Part shown: one piece after another, positions 63,933 through 64,000 of the stretch
Position numbering within the stretch: position 1 is the first letter of the stretch
Layout of the letters: every line of letters starts with the position of its first letter
DNA from: Hirudinaria manillensis
Lineage: Eukaryota > Annelida > Clitellata > Hirudinida > Hirudinidae
Reading direction: 5' to 3'
Assembly: GCA_034509925.1 (NCBI GenBank)
Contig: CM067538.1
Span: 2,665,001-2,729,000 of the forward strand
DNA length: 64,000 bases
Notes under the pieces: generated by a model
The model's database searches: none
What the model was told of the DNA's origin: nothing
What the model saw: the letters and a program-made list of their open reading frames with translations, nothing else
Program-made: the position numbers and the translations under genes

Positions 63933-64000
63933 GGTGAGTGAGTGAGTGAGTGAGTGAGTGAGTGAGTGAGTGAGTGAGTGAGTGAGTGAGTGAGTGAGTG
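63933..64000. repeat. (TGAG)n array at window edge
   Basis: TGAG tetranucleotide continuing to the end of the window, 16 bases upstream (in gene sense) of a DNAI3 exon acceptor. Confidence 0.97.

Overview
This is eukaryotic DNA from a metazoan. Coding sequence is broken into many short exons with canonical GT-AG junctions. Exons are near 50% GC, while introns and spacers are very AT-rich and full of microsatellites (TAA, CCAA, ATCC, TGAG, CAT, TATAA). The gene content (a neurexin, a C-type lectin receptor, two motile/primary cilium genes) and repeat style suggest a lophotrochozoan invertebrate. A leech-like annelid is my best guess, but the sequence does not prove it. Exons were joined by eye, using splice signals, codon phase and recalled similarity to human family members. 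No alignment was run.

Layout. (1) About 0.6-30.4 kb, + strand: the 3' part of a neurexin gene, giving LNS5, EGF3, LNS6, Cys-loop stalk, transmembrane helix and a cytoplasmic tail ending EWYV. The 12 exons from 1126 to 30424 give 737 codons plus stop with every junction in phase; the 5' part is off the left edge. Its introns hold a ~1.7-kb (TAA)n array flanked by a broken copy of the EGF exon, a 1.7-kb LTR element carrying one SAP-domain ORF, and an interstitial TTAGGG tract. (2) 32.7-37.4 kb, + strand: a complete six-exon gene for a 351-residue single-pass receptor with signal peptide, two degenerate C-type lectin domains, one membrane helix and a short basic tail; all five introns are phase 1. 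(3) 39.1-56.9 kb, + strand: a complete 38-exon TTC21B (IFT139) gene of 1,336 codons, encoding the IFT-A TPR-repeat subunit. (4) 57.3-63.9 kb, - strand: the C-terminal ~595 residues of DNAI3 (WDR63), an axonemal inner-arm dynein intermediate chain with WD repeats; its 5' part is off the right edge.

TTC21B and DNAI3 face each other tail to tail with only 385 bp between stop codons. Both act in cilia: one in retrograde intraflagellar transport, the other in inner-arm dynein assembly. Neurexin is a presynaptic adhesion receptor and the lectin is an unassigned surface receptor; nothing links them functionally to the cilium pair.

Most long reading frames seen by simple translation are microsatellites. 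The least ordinary items are the SAP-only LTR element inserted at the centre of a palindrome, the EGF-exon fragment flanking the TAA array, two frame-restoring microexons, two GC-AG introns, and a tandemly repeated exon-intron boundary in TTC21B.
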